From: Fluviicola sp.
GTDB lineage: Bacteria; Bacteroidota; Bacteroidia; Flavobacteriales_D; Crocinitomicaceae
Assembly: GCA_029866325.1 (NCBI GenBank)
Contig: JARWZO010000019.1
Span: forward strand, 372,001 to 436,000
Direction of reading: 5' to 3'
Length of the DNA stretch: 64,000 nucleotides
The notes under the pieces are model-generated. The model did not search any database, had not been told where the DNA came from, and saw nothing but the letters and a program-made list of their open reading frames with translations. Positions 1 through 10,414 of this stretch are shown here, piece by piece (the stretch's first letter is position 1; every line of letters starts with the position of its first letter). Both the position numbers and the translations under genes were made by a program.

Positions 1-548
1 TTGCGCAATTGCAAGGAGCAGTTGATTTAGTGATTCTTGATAGTCTGGACCATTTTAAACTACACCCGATCAATGAACCTGTACAAGCAAACTTTACATT
101 CAATGAAGGAAACGGTTTTGTGCAATTCACCAACACCTCCATACGCGAAGATCAGTTGAGTTGGGATTTTGGTGACGGTAATACCAGCATACTTGAAAAT
201 CCGGAGCATGTATACGGAAGTGCCAACATCTTTACGGTTACATTAATTGCTTCGAATGGCTGTGCATCCGATACTGTTACACAAGTAGTGGAGACCCAAA
301 TAGAAGGAATCGATGAACTCGCACAATCGGGAGTAGAACTGCGCGAATTCAATGATCATTTTGAGATTTTATCTGCAACGCAGGAACTTTCGTATTCCAT
401 TTATTCCATCGATGGCAAACTGGTTCAATCAGGCCATATCTCGATTTCGGAACCAACTATCATTTCCAAAACAATTGATCTGGGATTCATCCTATTGAAG
501 AATGAACTTCGTCCTATTTACAGTAATCGATTCGTTACCTTAAAATAA
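1..548 (+). CDS. C-terminal part of a secreted PKD-domain protein with a T9SS-like sorting tail (5' end outside window)
   Basis: The reading frame is open from the window edge (codons begin at base 3), so this is the end of a longer gene; the TTG at base 9 is not a credible start. The visible part holds one PKD domain, with the hallmark WDFGDG followed by NPEHVY and a beta strand ending in TVTLIASNG. After a short linker comes a roughly 80-residue beta domain with the words YSIYSIDGKLVQSG, which resembles a type A T9SS sorting domain, although its last strand (ending RFVTLK) is less regular than usual. Family knowledge: such proteins are exported through the outer membrane by the type IX system and the tail is removed. 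A strong terminator follows. The function of the missing N-terminal part cannot be told. Confidence 0.75.
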   Translation, partial: AQLQGAVDLVILDSLDHFKLHPINEPVQANFTFNEGNGFVQFTNTSIREDQLSWDFGDGNTSILENPEHVYGSANIFTVTLIASNGCASDTVTQVVETQIEGIDELAQSGVELREFNDHFEILSATQELSYSIYSIDGKLVQSGHISISEPTIISKTIDLGFILLKNELRPIYSNRFVTLK

Positions 549-591
549 AACTTGTAAAAATACTGCCACTTTTTGGCAAGTTAAACCATTC

Positions 592-628
592 AACTCGGGG
601 AGAATAACCTATTCTTACCCGAGTTTTT
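592..628 (+). terminator. Rho-independent terminator after the PKD protein
   Basis: Eight-base stem AACTCGGG / CCCGAGTT with an 18-base loop, followed by a run of T. It lies 43 bases after the stop codon of the upstream gene. Confidence 0.8.
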
Positions 629-1115
629 GTCTGAAGCCTAATTCGTCATAAATAAGTTAGCATTTATTCATTCAGGCTTAAAAAACCGAAATGAAACACA
701 ACTTGATCAAAACAGTTGAAAATCAGCATAAAAACGACCCAATTATTCATAATCACACGCTTATAGAGAATAACCAGTCAACTAAACCGATATACTAAGA
801 AATATAGCTTGTTAACATAAATTTTATTTTTTCTGATTAAATTTTAACAATCAGTTTACAGTTAATTATAAAAAATAAAATAATCATAATTATTTTGTTA
901 AATACCGAACTAACAGTTTAGAGTAGAAGATAGCCTCAAAATACCTATCAAAGCATTGATTCACAGTCATATAATGAGAATTTACTCACCCAAAAACGCT
1001 TAGTTACACAAACCAAACACCTTGTTTGTACTTGCCTTTTATTATAAACAATCACATTTTAATTGACTGGTGTTCGTTTTTTGCGGAATTTTGTACCCAA
1101 TAATTTAATTAGCTT
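629..1115. other. AT-rich intergenic region upstream of the giant surface protein
   Basis: No gene is supported here. A 35-codon open frame (691-798) exists, but it has no recognisable content and its codons look like random AT-rich DNA. The region probably carries the promoter of the following gene near its right end. Confidence 0.5.
1063..1093 (+). promoter_or_regulatory. Candidate promoter for the giant surface protein
   Basis: TTG at 1063-1065, a 20-base spacer, then GAATTTTG at 1086-1093, one mismatch from the Bacteroidota -7 consensus TAnnTTTG. It lies 22 bases before the ATG at 1116. Confidence 0.35.
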
Positions 1116-4100
1116 ATGAGAAATTTTAACTTTAATCGAGTTATCAAAAGATCGCTGTTGCTTTTCAGCTTCATTTTGGTAGCAAGCGGATTGAAGGCAC
1201 AATTGACTGGAATTAAAACGATTCCTGCGGATTATGCTTCAATTGCTTTGTTCGTTACCGATGTCAATACACAAGGTGTTGGCGCAGGTGGTGTAACATT
1301 AAATGTACCTGCAGGGTACACTGAAACCTCTACTGGAGTGATTTCATTGACTGCTACCGGTACTATTACAAATCCAATCATCATCCAAAAATTTGGTGCA
1401 GGTGCTAATCCAGTAATCACTTCTTATACTGGTGGTACTGGTACACCGGCAACAGTTCTCCAAGACGGTATTTTTGCGTTGATTGGTTCTGACTATGTTT
1501 TAATAGATGGGATTGATTTAACTGAAAATGCTGCGAACACAACCAATCCTTCTACAATGGAGTATGGTTTTGGTTTGTTTAAAGCAAGTGCCACTGATGG
1601 TTGTCAATTTAATGCAATTCGCAATTGTGTTGTGACGTTGAATCGTGTGAATAATGCTTCAGGTACCGCACCTGCTTTTGATGGTTCACGTGGTATCAAT
1701 GTAGTCAATTCATTGATTACAACTCAAACAACAGCAGTAACTGTTACTGCTGCAACTGGGTCTAACTCAAACAATATATTTTACTCGAATACGCTACAAA
1801 ACGTAAATATAGGTATAGCCCTTTCTGGATTTGCTGCTGCAACTCCATTTACATTAGCTGATACAGGAAATGACGTAGGTGGTTCTTCTTTGGCTACTGC
1901 GAACTCAATTTTGAACTTTGGTGGTGGTGGTACAACTAGCCCTGCTGCAGGTATCCGAACGGCTAATCAGTGGACATTGAATGTCTCGTTTAACACAGTC
2001 AATAACAATACAGGTGCAGGCATAAATCATGCGACAACGCTGCGCGGAATTTTAATTGGTGCAGCAACTTCTGCTAATGCAACCATTAATAACAACACAG
2101 TTACTGTTGTTTCAGGTGCTACTACTTCTTTGATGGAAGGTATCTCGAATGCTTCAGGATCAACTGCTGCTGCTAATACGATTAATATTAACAACAACAC
2201 TGTCAATATGGCGTATCCAACTGCGACTACCGGTTCAGAAACGGGGATTGCAAATACATCATCGGCTAGCACGGTTAATATTAGTGGAAATACTGTAACA
2301 AGTGTTCTTGCTTTGCCATTGGCACAAAATGTAATGGCTGGTACGGGTACGCTAATTGGTATTGCTGGAGGAAGCCCTGCAACATTGCTTACTGTCAATA
2401 ACAATGTGATTCAAAATTTTGCCAGAACTTCTATTGCTGGTGGAACAACACGTGGAATTGTTTTGGGAACATCACCCACACAAACTGCTTCCGGAAATAC
2501 AGTTGAGAATATTGCCTACGCAACACCAACTTCAACAGGTAGTATCGATGGTATTTATAGCTTGTCAAGCGCAGTAATAGTAAATATTACCAATAATATC
2601 GTTCGTAATTTATCCACACCAACAACGGGTACCATTACGGGAATTCGTGAGAATACCGTTGCTGGTACTAAAACGATCACTGGAAACCAAATTTATGGTT
2701 TCGCAACTACCTCGGGTGGTGCAGGTGGTGCTTCTTTTAATGGAATCTTTACCTCAGTTGGTACTGTTACGGTTCAAAATAACACCATTTACAATCTAGT
2801 TTCTACAGGAACAACAGGTGGTACTGGAGGAACAATTTCAGGTGTAAGCACGAATGGTGGTACAACTACCTCAATTTTAGCAAATAAAATCTATGACCTT
2901 GCTTCGAATTCAACAAATCCAGTAGTGTCTGGAGTGTTGGTTTCAGGAGGAACAACAATTAATGTTCATAATAACTTAATTGGTGATTTAAGAACACCTT
3001 TTGCAAATGCTGCAAATCCATTGATTGGTATCAATGTAACTGGTGGAACAACTTCAAATATTGCCTACAATACGGTTCATTTGATTGGAAGTAGCGCTGG
3101 GGCCTTGTTCGGATCGAGTGCAATTTCTGTTTCTACAACACCAACAGTTAACTTGAATAATAATATTTTTTCGAATACTTCAAGTGCTAATGGAGCAGGT
3201 CTTGCAGTAGCATATAGACGTTCAACTACAACGTTAACATCTTATGGTGCTACTTCAAACCGTAACGATTTTGTTGCTTCTACGATCTATACAGATGGAA
3301 CTACTCCTCAAGCTACACTCGTTGCATACCAAGCTTTAGTTGCAACAAGAGATGCTAACTCTATCAGTCAAGCCCCTAACTTTTTAAGTACAACAGGTGC
3401 AAACTCAACTTTCTTACACATTAATGTTACTATATCTACATTGTTAGAAAGTGGTGGCGCTGTGTATGCAGGAGTTACAACTGATTTTGACAATGATATT
3501 CGTCAAGGAGCTGGTGGTTATGCTGGTACTGGAACAGCACCGGATATAGGAGCTGATGAATTTGAATTGGCTCTTGTGAATTGTGCCGCTGCAAGTGGAG
3601 GAACAATTTCACCTGCAACCAATACCGTTTGTGCAGGAACTACTCGATTGATCACTTCAGTTGGTGCAACTAACCTTAACGGTAATACATACCAATGGAA
3701 GGTCTCTTTAACTCCAGGCGGTCCATACTCAAATGTAGTAGGTGGTACTGGAGCAACAACTACAGCTTATACAACTGGTGTTTTAACTCCGGGAACTTAC
3801 TATTATGTTTTAGAGACAAGTTGTTCTTTTGGAAGTTTAACTGGTCTTTCAAATGAATACACATTAGTTGTGAATGCTTTACCAGTCGTTTCGGTAACAC
3901 CTCCAAGTGCTACCTATTGTATTGGAGGAACTGCTGTTGCTTTAACAGCAAGTGGTGCGTTTACATACGCATGGTCTCCTGCTGCTGGATTATCAGCTGC
4001 AACTGGAGCCAATGTAAATGCTACACCAGCTTCGACAACTACTTATGCCGTTGTAGGAGTTGATGCAATCGGTTGTACAAGTTTGCCAACAAATGTAGTG

Positions 4101-7100
4101 GTTACTGCAACCTCAATTCCTGCCATTGCTTCTGTTACAGCAACACCTTCAAGTGTTTGTTCCGGTGGAAGTTCTCAATTGCAAGCTGCTTCGGCTACTT
4201 CTCCAGTGAATGAATATGCCTTTAGCGCTGGTACGGGTACAACCTTAGATCCTATGACTGGAGCTACAACTCTAATTACAACAAGTAACGATGATACACC
4301 AAATGCCGCTCCTGTAGGAATTGGTTTCACCTTCCCATACAATGGTTCGTCGTACACACAATTCTCTGTGTCTCCAGATGGTTGGTTATTGTTGGGTGGA
4401 GCTACTGCGGTAGCCGATTTTTCTAACCAAGTAACAGATGCTACTAACATCCCTAAAATTTTCCCTTATTGGGATGACGTTGCTACGGGAACAACAGGAA
4501 ATGTAACTTATGTAGTAACAGGAACTGCTCCGAACCGAATTTTAGTTGTTCAATGGTTTGTAACTGTTCCACGCAACTTAACTGGTGCTGCGAACTCAAC
4601 ATTCCAAGCTTGGTTATATGAATCGAATGGAAAAATAGAATTCCGTTATGGTACGATGGGAGCATCAGCAATGTCTAGTTCTGTAGGCTTAACTGGTAGT
4701 GTAACCAATTTTAACTCTGTTACCATCGCTTCCAATACCAACAGCATTGCAACTCCAAACGACCTGAATGCAGGACAACCTGTGTTAGGTACTATTTATA
4801 CATTTACCCCACCAACATATACGTATGCTTGGACTCCAGGTACTTTCTTGAATAGCACAACAATTGCTAATCCATTGGCTTCCGGTATTACCGCGACTAC
4901 AACGTATAATGTAACGGCTACCAATGGAGGTTGTACATCAGCTCCTTCTCCGGTAACAATTACGTCTGGTTCAGCGTTGACATCTTCAGCAAGTATCACG
5001 CCTTCGAATACAGTTTGTGCTGGTACAGCAATTACCATTTCAGCTACTGGAATTGGTGGTGGTGCTCCTTACACGTATGCTTGGACTGGTCCTAACGGAT
5101 TTACTTCTACAAGTGCAAGTAATCCGATTGCTTCTGCAGCAGCAACTGATGCAGGTTTGTATAGTGTAACGGTTACAGATAACTGTGGTGCAACTTCAGT
5201 GAGTACTGTAACGTTAACAGTGAACGCATTGCCGGTTGTATCTGCGACACCTGCAACTTCATTGTATTGTTCTCCTGGAACAGGTGTTACTTTGACTGCA
5301 AGCGGTGCAACAACGTATGCTTGGTCACCAGCATCCGGATTATCTGCAACAACCGGTGCTTCAGTAACCGCTACTCCAAGTTCCAATACAACCTATACTG
5401 TTATTGGTACTGATGGAAATGGATGTACAGCTTCAGCTACGGCAATAGTTAATTCTGCTTTAGCAATTACTTCGGTGACTGCTACTGCAACTCCAACTTC
5501 TACATGTACCGGAAACTCTGTATTAACAGCTTCTGCAACGTTGCCATCATCTAGCTATTGCCAACCAACTTATTCAAATGGTACTGGATTTGGTGATTAC
5601 GTGAGTTTAGTTCAATTAAATACATTGAACAATGCAACGGCTGGTTCAGGTTCTCCTTATTATACATTGTATCCAACAGCTGGGTCAACAACAACCACGT
5701 TAACTGCAGGATCAACGTATACAATCACGTTGAGCCCAGGAACGTACACTCAAAATGATTTAGCTGCTTGGATTGATTTCAATCAAAATGGAACATTGAA
5801 TGATGCCAGTGAAAAATTGGGTGAAACCAATAACGTCGGTGCTGCCCCAGCAACCACTGCATTCACGTTTACGGTTCCTTTAACAGCAAACAATGGTGTA
5901 ACTAGATTACGTGTTCGTGATATGGATTATGGTCTTACGAATGCTATGGATCCATGTGGTGCGCAATCCACTTTTGGAGAAACGGAGGATTACAACATTA
6001 CCATTGTTGGTGGAGTTGATCCATATACGATTACTTGGAGTCCAGCCACTTATCTATCATCTACGTCAGGCCCTAGTGTATCTGCATCAGGAATTGCAGC
6101 GAATATTACATACACTGCTACTGCAACAACTGCTGCTGGTTGTACAAATTCTAATACGGCATCTGTTACTTTACTTGCTCCAACGAGCTCGTCTTCAACA
6201 GTTACAGCTTGTGGTTCATATACATGGGCTCAGAATAGTACAACATATACTACTTCTGGCGCTTATACCGCAGTAATTCCTAATGCTGCTGGTTGTGATT
6301 CAACAATCACATTGAACTTAACAATCAATCAGCCGACTTCATCAACGGTAACGGTTGCGGCTTGTGGTTCATATACCTGGGCTGAAAACACAACTACGTA
6401 TACTGTTTCAGGTTCTTACCCAGTAGTTCTTGCAGGTGCCAACGCTGCAGGTTGTGATTCAACGGTAACATTGAACTTAACAATCAATCAACCGACTTCA
6501 TCATCGGTAACTGTTGCGGCTTGTGGTTCATATACTTGGGCTGAAAACACAACTACCTATACTGCGTCAGGTTCTTACCCTGTAGTATTGGCTGGCGCGA
6601 ATGCGAATGGTTGTGATTCAACAATTACGTTGAACTTAACGATCAACCAACCGACTTCATCATCGGTAACAGAGGTTGCCTGTGGTTCATATACTTGGGC
6701 TGAAAACGGAACAACTTATACTGCGTCAGGTTCTTACCCTGTAGTATTGGCCGGCGCGAATGCGAATGGTTGTGATTCAACGATTACGTTGAACTTAACG
6801 ATCAACCAACCGACTTCATCATCGGTAACAGAGGTTGCTTGTGGTTCATATACTTGGGCTGAAAACGGAACAACGTATACTGCGTCAGGTTCTTACCCAG
6901 TAGTTCTTGCAGGTGCAAATGCTAACGGTTGTGATTCTACAGTAACGTTGGTATTGACTATTACCGGTCTTCCAACTGCTACTGCTACAGACAACGGAGA
7001 TGCAACCATTACAGCTTCTGCCGGTGCATCATATCAGTGGATTGATTGCGCAACCAACACAGCGATCGCAGGTGCTACGTCACAAACGTATACAGCTACT

Positions 7101-7430
7101 GTAAACGGTGATTACGCAGTGGTTGTAACCAACGCCGGTGGATGTTCTGATACATCTTCTTGTGTAACTATTGATTACATCGGATTAACGGAAATCACAG
7201 ATGCTAGCATCCAAGTATTCCCTAACCCGACAAACAGTGATGTAACTATTACCATGACTGCTACTGAAGCTTCGGTTGAAGTAGTAGATGCTCAAGGTAA
7301 AATCTTACAAGCAGTAACAGTTGGTAACGGAGAGAAAGTAAATCTTTCTACTTACGAAACCGGTGTTTACTTCTTGAGAATTCGCACTGTAAACGGATCA
7401 ACTTTAGAACGAGTTGTGAAACAACAGTAA
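1116..7430 (+). CDS. Giant T9SS surface protein: beta-helix, Ig-like domains, GEVED domain, tandem repeats, type A sorting domain
   Basis: 2104 residues. A signal peptide (positively charged start, hydrophobic core, LKAQ cleavage region around residue 28) is followed by about 750 residues of Asn/Thr/Gly-rich repeats typical of a right-handed parallel beta-helix ('NNNTV', 'GNTV' ladder), with an adhesin or polysaccharide-binding look. Residues ~820-1480 hold several Ig/PKD-like modules (TYAWSPA...GLSATTGA words). Around residues 1490-1630 lies a GEVED-type domain ending in ETEDYNITIVGG. Residues ~1696-1950 carry five CGSYTWAEN repeats. The last ~75 residues (VFPNPTNSDVTI... to VVKQQ) are a classic type A T9SS sorting domain. 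The protein is predicted to be cell-surface or secreted; its ligand is unknown. It is transcribed alone, with its own terminator. Confidence 0.9.
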   Translation: MRNFNFNRVIKRSLLLFSFILVASGLKAQLTGIKTIPADYASIALFVTDVNTQGVGAGGVTLNVPAGYTETSTGVISLTATGTITNPIIIQKFGAGANPVITSYTGGTGTPATVLQDGIFALIGSDYVLIDGIDLTENAANTTNPSTMEYGFGLFKASATDGCQFNAIRNCVVTLNRVNNASGTAPAFDGSRGINVVNSLITTQTTAVTVTAATGSNSNNIFYSNTLQNVNIGIALSGFAAATPFTLADTGNDVGGSSLATANSILNFGGGGTTSPAAGIRTANQWTLNVSFNTVNNNTGAGINHATTLRGILIGAATSANATINNNTVTVVSGATTSLMEGISNASGSTAAANTININNNTVNMAYPTATTGSETGIANTSSASTVNISGNTVTSVLALPLAQNVMAGTGTLIGIAGGSPATLLTVNNNVIQNFARTSIAGGTTRGIVLGTSPTQTASGNTVENIAYATPTSTGSIDGIYSLSSAVIVNITNNIVRNLSTPTTGTITGIRENTVAGTKTITGNQIYGFATTSGGAGGASFNGIFTSVGTVTVQNNTIYNLVSTGTTGGTGGTISGVSTNGGTTTSILANKIYDLASNSTNPVVSGVLVSGGTTINVHNNLIGDLRTPFANAANPLIGINVTGGTTSNIAYNTVHLIGSSAGALFGSSAISVSTTPTVNLNNNIFSNTSSANGAGLAVAYRRSTTTLTSYGATSNRNDFVASTIYTDGTTPQATLVAYQALVATRDANSISQAPNFLSTTGANSTFLHINVTISTLLESGGAVYAGVTTDFDNDIRQGAGGYAGTGTAPDIGADEFELALVNCAAASGGTISPATNTVCAGTTRLITSVGATNLNGNTYQWKVSLTPGGPYSNVVGGTGATTTAYTTGVLTPGTYYYVLETSCSFGSLTGLSNEYTLVVNALPVVSVTPPSATYCIGGTAVALTASGAFTYAWSPAAGLSAATGANVNATPASTTTYAVVGVDAIGCTSLPTNVVVTATSIPAIASVTATPSSVCSGGSSQLQAASATSPVNEYAFSAGTGTTLDPMTGATTLITTSNDDTPNAAPVGIGFTFPYNGSSYTQFSVSPDGWLLLGGATAVADFSNQVTDATNIPKIFPYWDDVATGTTGNVTYVVTGTAPNRILVVQWFVTVPRNLTGAANSTFQAWLYESNGKIEFRYGTMGASAMSSSVGLTGSVTNFNSVTIASNTNSIATPNDLNAGQPVLGTIYTFTPPTYTYAWTPGTFLNSTTIANPLASGITATTTYNVTATNGGCTSAPSPVTITSGSALTSSASITPSNTVCAGTAITISATGIGGGAPYTYAWTGPNGFTSTSASNPIASAAATDAGLYSVTVTDNCGATSVSTVTLTVNALPVVSATPATSLYCSPGTGVTLTASGATTYAWSPASGLSATTGASVTATPSSNTTYTVIGTDGNGCTASATAIVNSALAITSVTATATPTSTCTGNSVLTASATLPSSSYCQPTYSNGTGFGDYVSLVQLNTLNNATAGSGSPYYTLYPTAGSTTTTLTAGSTYTITLSPGTYTQNDLAAWIDFNQNGTLNDASEKLGETNNVGAAPATTAFTFTVPLTANNGVTRLRVRDMDYGLTNAMDPCGAQSTFGETEDYNITIVGGVDPYTITWSPATYLSSTSGPSVSASGIAANITYTATATTAAGCTNSNTASVTLLAPTSSSSTVTACGSYTWAQNSTTYTTSGAYTAVIPNAAGCDSTITLNLTINQPTSSTVTVAACGSYTWAENTTTYTVSGSYPVVLAGANAAGCDSTVTLNLTINQPTSSSVTVAACGSYTWAENTTTYTASGSYPVVLAGANANGCDSTITLNLTINQPTSSSVTEVACGSYTWAENGTTYTASGSYPVVLAGANANGCDSTITLNLTINQPTSSSVTEVACGSYTWAENGTTYTASGSYPVVLAGANANGCDSTVTLVLTITGLPTATATDNGDATITASAGASYQWIDCATNTAIAGATSQTYTATVNGDYAVVVTNAGGCSDTSSCVTIDYIGLTEITDASIQVFPNPTNSDVTITMTATEASVEVVDAQGKILQAVTVGNGEKVNLSTYETGVYFLRIRTVNGSTLERVVKQQ
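6201..6965 (+). repeat. Five tandem in-frame repeats (51 + 3 x 53 residues, last partial)
   Basis: Units start at 6201, 6354, 6513, 6672 and 6831; the period is 159 bp except for the first (153 bp). Each unit reads ACGSYTWA, then TTYT, SGSYPVVLAGAN, GCDSTITLNLTINQPTSS. Units 3 and 4 are almost identical at the DNA level in their second halves and units 4 and 5 in their first halves, which suggests recent unequal exchange or gene conversion. Paired cysteines in each unit may form a disulfide. Confidence 0.9.
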
Positions 7431-7451
7431 GATTCACACATAATCTTTAAG

Positions 7452-7487
7452 GAAAGGCTGTCATTCATTTGGCAGCCTTTCTTTTTT
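7452..7487 (+). terminator. Terminator of the giant surface protein gene
   Basis: Nine-base stem GAAAGGCTG / CAGCCTTTC with a 12-base loop, then six T, 21 bases after the stop codon. Confidence 0.85.
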
Positions 7488-7901
7488 GATTGAACTCACC
7501 AATATATAAATGACAATGAACGCTCTCCATGTATTATCATAAAACAAGAAGACAAAACAGTAAGAGATGATTGGTTGAAGACCTCTTTACTCTAGTTGCT
7601 ATTTTAGCAATATTGTATTACATGATTTCAATGAATGTATACTAAAATAGTTTCCATAGAAAACAGATAAAATCGCTCTAGCCCTTTATTTTCAGTAGTT
7701 GTCGTAAGATCCCGAACTTACGTTCGCGTTCGCAATCATCCAAAGGCTGACACGTATCCCGAACTTGCTCAGAAAATAGCCGACACCTGAATTAGAAAGA
7801 TTTGTGAATAATGTCTGATTAGACGATGAAAATGAGCAGAAACGTGCCTCTTGTATTGGTACTAACCTGAGTTTGCTCTAATACTGGGCTCGTGTTAAAT
7901 A
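7488..7901. other. Intergenic region with degenerate repeat fragments
   Basis: No gene is supported. The word TCCCGAACTT occurs twice (about 7709 and 7758), resembling remnants of the short dispersed repeats common between Bacteroidota genes. Confidence 0.4.
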
Positions 7902-7932
7902 CAAAAACCGTCTCAACATTTGTTAAGACGGT
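7902..7932 (-). terminator. Terminator of the 8.0-10.2 kb minus-strand operon
   Basis: Read on the minus strand: stem AGACGGT...ACCGTCT reads as a seven-base hairpin (7926-7932 with 7907-7913), followed by TTTTTG. It lies 26 bases downstream of the stop codon at 7959. Confidence 0.75.
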
Positions 7933-7958
7933 CATTATTGTTTGTTTTAATTGTTTTA

Positions 7959-8321
7959 TTATCGTTTCATCAAACTCTGCTCTAATGGCTTATCCACAAT
8001 GAACGTTTCTCCGAATTGATTCAGCACACCTTCCACATCTTGCAGGGTAATGAAGTTTGCTGCAATCACGGTTATTTTACCATCAGCCAATTCAACGGAA
8101 ACATAACCTTCTTTCGTTTCCATAGCTTGTGCAATCGAAGTAAAAAGGTCAGTTGATACCGTTCCTTCTTTCAATTGACTTACAAAACGGTGACTTTTTA
8201 CACCCGTTCTGAATTCTTCTGCGCGTGCTCTTTCCTGGTTTTGAAGAAAGGTTTGTTGCTGGCCGAAACTTGTCATTCCAACCAATATAAAACCGCCTAT
8301 TAGGATTAATCTTGTCATCAT
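7959..8321 (-). CDS. Small secreted hypothetical protein
   Basis: 120 residues. The N-terminus has a signal peptide (hydrophobic LILIGGFILVGMTSFG, then QQQ), so the product is probably periplasmic or outer-membrane associated. The rest is a compact alpha/beta domain without motifs I recognise; the segment YVSVELADGKITVIA looks like a beta hairpin. The start codon lies one base after the stop codon of the upstream T9SS gene, so the two are clearly co-transcribed and end at a shared terminator. I infer a helper or partner role for the T9SS protein, but nothing in the sequence shows the activity. Confidence 0.7.
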   Translation of the reverse strand: MMTRLILIGGFILVGMTSFGQQQTFLQNQERARAEEFRTGVKSHRFVSQLKEGTVSTDLFTSIAQAMETKEGYVSVELADGKITVIAANFITLQDVEGVLNQFGETFIVDKPLEQSLMKR

Positions 8322-8322
8322 C

Positions 8323-10200
8323 TTACATTACTTTAATTAGTTTCTTGCGAAGAACGATCGCATCTGTTTTGGTGGTAATTGAATAAACGCCTTTTGACCA
8401 TTCTTCAGAAGGTAAATTCAATTGATTCGGACCTTCTTTTAACTGGAAAACTTGCGTGAATACCGTATTTCCCGATTGATCGCACACTGTAACCATTACC
8501 TCATCCTGAAATTCTGAAATGTATTCAATCACAGCGGCATGTTTTGTTGGATTCGGGTAAACCACCGCAATTTGTCCTAAAGCTTCTGTCCTGTTTACAG
8601 AAATTACTTCCGTAGGGTTTATTCTTCCATCTAAATCTAGTTGGTCAATGCGGTAGTAGTTGATTCCTTTAGGTGCCGTTTCATGCACAAACTCATAATA
8701 CTGATCAACGGTTGTTGTACCGGCTCCATCGATTGTACCGACGGTTGAATAGTTTATTCCGTCAAGGGAGTGCTTGATTTCAAACAACTTATTGTTTTTC
8801 TCACTCAAGGTCATCCATGTCAGGTGATTTCCCAAATCGGTTGAAATACCTTTGAAACCAACCAGTTCAACAGGTAAAATCCCTGTTCCCGACCAGCCAG
8901 AAATGGTAAATTCACATCCGTCGCCCGAGTTACCATCGATCATGAGTAAGTATTGGTTACCTATGGTTAATCCGGTAGCTGTAACTGTTCCCAAGGTAGT
9001 ATTTCCGGGGTTGTAGCAATTAGACACAGAAGTAAAGCCTGTGCAGCATCCACCTGTGTAGGTAACACTGTACACATGCGCCTGTATTCCAAAACCGCTC
9101 ACACATCCACCTACATAAGTAATAGGGAAGCTAGCAGTAGTGGCAGTTGCGGTAAATTGATACCAAGAGTTGTTTTCGATAGAACCACAGAATACGGAAC
9201 TTACATTACCCGGTTGATCTGAAGAGAAGGTAACATCCGTTGATGCCGAAAATGTGCCGGGACCTTGTGTTAAAGTAGCCGGTGTCGGGCAATAATCATT
9301 TGTTCCTGCAGTAGGACCTGATATACCACATGGCTGTGCTTGCGCAACACAAATTGAAAACGTACCTGTTCCACCACCGTAATCCCACATGCGAATATAT
9401 ACTGTGGAACCGGCTGTTAGTCCACTGGCATTGATTAACGACATCGCTCCGTTCGGTGAAGAATCATCATCACAAGAAACCAATGTTAACGATCCACAAG
9501 CTCCTGTATAAAGCGCCATTCCGCTATCAGTTGTAGTTCCGGTTTGGCTATCAATTTGCACCGATCCTGAGGCAGGCACAACAAAACGAAACCAAACATC
9601 CGGACCGGAATAGCTGGCACAACCCGGCGCGGGAACACCTGCTGAATTGGTTGAACCAACTGTAGTTCCTGCAGTATAAGAGCAAGTAGCTCCAACCGTT
9701 AGTAAGGTAGCCGAGCATGGATCATCATTGCCCATTGGAGTTGGTGACGAAGCACAAATAGAAAATGTTCCATTGTTATTATTTCCGTATTCCCAAACGC
9801 GAATAAATAACGTTGAGCCAGGAGTAAGTCCCGTAGCTGCCAAGTAAGACATATTTCCGTTCGGAGACGAATCATCATCGCATGAAAGCAAGGTAAGCGA
9901 TCCGCAAGTTCCGGTATATAACCCCAATCCTGAATCGGTTATTACTCCTGTGTTCATATCAATAATCACTTGCCCGTTGGCCGGTACCACTACCGAAAAC
10001 CAAACGTCACCACCCGAATAACTTGCACAACCCGGAGCGGGTACTCCCGCACTAGCAGTAGCGGCTGCATTCGTATAAGATGAAAAGCTACATGAAGCTC
10101 CTACAGTGAGTGATATTGCAGAACAAGGATTATCATTTGCGGGCTGAGCCCAAGCGAAACCCGTTGCCAAGAGCAACGTGCTGAGTAGTAATTGGCGCAT
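8323..10200 (-). CDS. T9SS type A cargo protein with two duplicated beta domains
   Basis: 625 residues. A signal peptide ends near FAWAQ (residue ~19). Two homologous ~140-residue domains follow (about 20-155 and 156-290), each with C-S-A, PGCASYSG, DVWF, TDSG, LYTG.CGSLTL, SCDDDSSPNG and FIR.W.YG words; they resemble the pre-peptidase-C-like or choice-of-anchor beta-sandwich modules found in bacteroidete secreted proteins. A third Cys-rich segment (residues ~290-440) and a fibronectin-like stretch come next. The last ~80 residues, beginning VVYPNPTKHAAVIEY, are a type A sorting domain ending in LIKVM. The protein is predicted to be exported by the type IX system. It is the first gene of a two-gene operon with the small secreted protein downstream. 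Confidence 0.88.
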   Translation of the reverse strand: MRQLLLSTLLLATGFAWAQPANDNPCSAISLTVGASCSFSSYTNAAATASAGVPAPGCASYSGGDVWFSVVVPANGQVIIDMNTGVITDSGLGLYTGTCGSLTLLSCDDDSSPNGNMSYLAATGLTPGSTLFIRVWEYGNNNNGTFSICASSPTPMGNDDPCSATLLTVGATCSYTAGTTVGSTNSAGVPAPGCASYSGPDVWFRFVVPASGSVQIDSQTGTTTDSGMALYTGACGSLTLVSCDDDSSPNGAMSLINASGLTAGSTVYIRMWDYGGGTGTFSICVAQAQPCGISGPTAGTNDYCPTPATLTQGPGTFSASTDVTFSSDQPGNVSSVFCGSIENNSWYQFTATATTASFPITYVGGCVSGFGIQAHVYSVTYTGGCCTGFTSVSNCYNPGNTTLGTVTATGLTIGNQYLLMIDGNSGDGCEFTISGWSGTGILPVELVGFKGISTDLGNHLTWMTLSEKNNKLFEIKHSLDGINYSTVGTIDGAGTTTVDQYYEFVHETAPKGINYYRIDQLDLDGRINPTEVISVNRTEALGQIAVVYPNPTKHAAVIEYISEFQDEVMVTVCDQSGNTVFTQVFQLKEGPNQLNLPSEEWSKGVYSITTKTDAIVLRKKLIKVM

Positions 10201-10414
10201 TATGTGTAGTAAAATTTGTGCGTCCCTAAATTACGACAACTACTACTTTCGGAATCTAAAAATCAAGATAGATGAACAAACTTGATTTATGGCTGAACAT
10301 TTTCGTAAATCAAACACAACAAAAGTTTAATATTAAACCGGCTAAATCTTTATCTGTTAAAATTAACACAACAAGACCCCTGCTTTTATGTCCTCGAATC
10401 GACTCTTGGACGCA

